From positions 1 to 7,366 of the forward strand of contig JAUJMG010000195.1 in NCBI GenBank assembly GCA_030446955.1: a stretch of 7,366 nucleotides of DNA, read 5' to 3'. The translations under genes and the position numbers were made by a program. How positions within the stretch are numbered: the first letter of the stretch is position 1; every line of letters starts with the position of its first letter. The notes under the pieces were generated by a model. The model was not told where the DNA came from and made no database searches. It worked only from the letters and a program-made list of their open reading frames with translations. This document shows positions 6,887 to 7,366 of the stretch, in pieces. The DNA comes from Thermomicrobiales bacterium (GTDB taxonomy: Bacteria; Chloroflexota; Chloroflexia; Thermomicrobiales; UBA6265).

Positions 6887-7366
6887 TTAGGCGTGCACAT
6901 AGACCGGGGTGCCGATGGTTGCCCAGTCCCAGAAGAAGCGGGCGTCGTCGAGGAGCAGGTTGAGGCACCCATGGCTGCCCGGCCGCCCAATCGTCTCCGG
7001 CGTTCGCCACCACGCAAAGTGGAGCGCATGGCCCCGGTCGGTGAAGTACTGGGTGAAGAGCACGTCTTCCAACTTGTAGTGACTTTCCGCGCCGATCGCC
7101 CCGCTGGTCATCGTTTCGTTGGCGACGCGCGAGAGGATTTGATAATAGCCGGGCGGGGTTTCCCAGCCCGCCATCCCCGTTGTCGTCACGACGGTGCGGA
7201 CGGGTGTGCGACCTTCATAGGCGACCATGATCTGCTGGGTCAGGTTGACGTCGATCCACCTACCAACAGTCGGTGCATCGGCAGGAACAGGCGTTGGCAA
7301 GACCGGCGCGTTGCGGCCGACATTGCGGGCGTAGATGTAACGACCGGCGCCGATCTGAGCCCAGAG
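6887..7366 (-). CDS. L,D-transpeptidase (YkuD domain), N-terminal part cut by the window edge
   Basis: The C-terminal 159 residues of an L,D-transpeptidase are visible; the frame stays open to the window edge, so the start lies outside. The first visible residues (LWAQIGAGRYIYARNV) look like the end of an upstream domain. A Pro-rich linker (PTPVPADAP) and then the YkuD domain follow, beginning at GRWIDVNLTQQIMVAYEG. Catalytic features are present: His at about visible residue 116 (HALHFAWW) and the SHGCLN motif with the nucleophilic Cys at about visible residue 134, followed by LLLDDARFFWDWATIGTPVYVHA, a standard domain ending. The enzyme family forms 3-3 crosslinks in peptidoglycan or attaches proteins to it, outside the membrane, with an acyl-enzyme on Cys. 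The TTG at 7300 is inside the linker and should not be taken as the start. Its neighbour downstream is the secreted unknown, also an envelope protein. Confidence 0.93.
   Translation of the reverse strand, partial: LWAQIGAGRYIYARNVGRNAPVLPTPVPADAPTVGRWIDVNLTQQIMVAYEGRTPVRTVVTTTGMAGWETPPGYYQILSRVANETMTSGAIGAESHYKLEDVLFTQYFTDRGHALHFAWWRTPETIGRPGSHGCLNLLLDDARFFWDWATIGTPVYVHA

Overview
This is a GC-rich window in which every supported gene lies on the minus strand, so transcription runs from high to low coordinates. The solute-binding protein has a twin-arginine-type leader of the 'RISRREMVRRG' style. GTG starts, a proline/threonine-rich secreted protein and an L,D-transpeptidase accompany it. Together these suggest a thermophile-like Chloroflexota bacterium, perhaps class Thermomicrobia (Sphaerobacter/Thermomicrobium relatives). 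This assignment rests on protein style only and is moderate at best.

Layout in transcription order. (1) 7366-6887: C-terminal part of an L,D-transpeptidase (YkuD fold, SHGC motif), cut by the window edge. (2) 6886-6333: a 554-nt gene-free gap with a few short inverted repeats. (3) 6332-5058: an uncharacterised, membrane-anchored or secreted protein with a low-complexity linker and a conserved C-terminal domain, probably TIM-barrel-like, followed by a 12-bp hairpin terminator candidate. (4) 5005-4704: a leader-like region with several inverted repeats. (5) 4703-3870: a BtpA/SgcQ-family TIM-barrel protein. (6) 3869-3502: an intergenic region with a weak terminator candidate, a 7-7 bp inverted repeat (operator candidate) and a good sigma70-type promoter. 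(7) 3501-62: a three-gene ABC sugar-import operon: Tat-type solute-binding protein of the trehalose/maltose (ThuE/LpqY-like) type, MalF-type permease, MalG-type permease. No ATPase gene is present.

How it works together: the promoter at 3636-3665 should drive binding protein, MalF-like and MalG-like as one transcript. Three perfect hairpins fill the 100-nt gap between the binding protein and the first permease, a layout expected to give more binding protein than permease. The two permeases are translationally coupled (stop and start 1 nt apart). The BtpA-family gene just upstream is plausibly part of the same sugar-use locus, since SgcQ-type members occur in carbohydrate operons, but its reaction is unknown. 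The two cell-envelope genes (L,D-transpeptidase and secreted unknown) seem a separate unit.

I found no mobile element, CRISPR array, tRNA or rRNA. The least explained items are the secreted unknown protein, the structured leader of the BtpA gene, and the triple-hairpin spacer.
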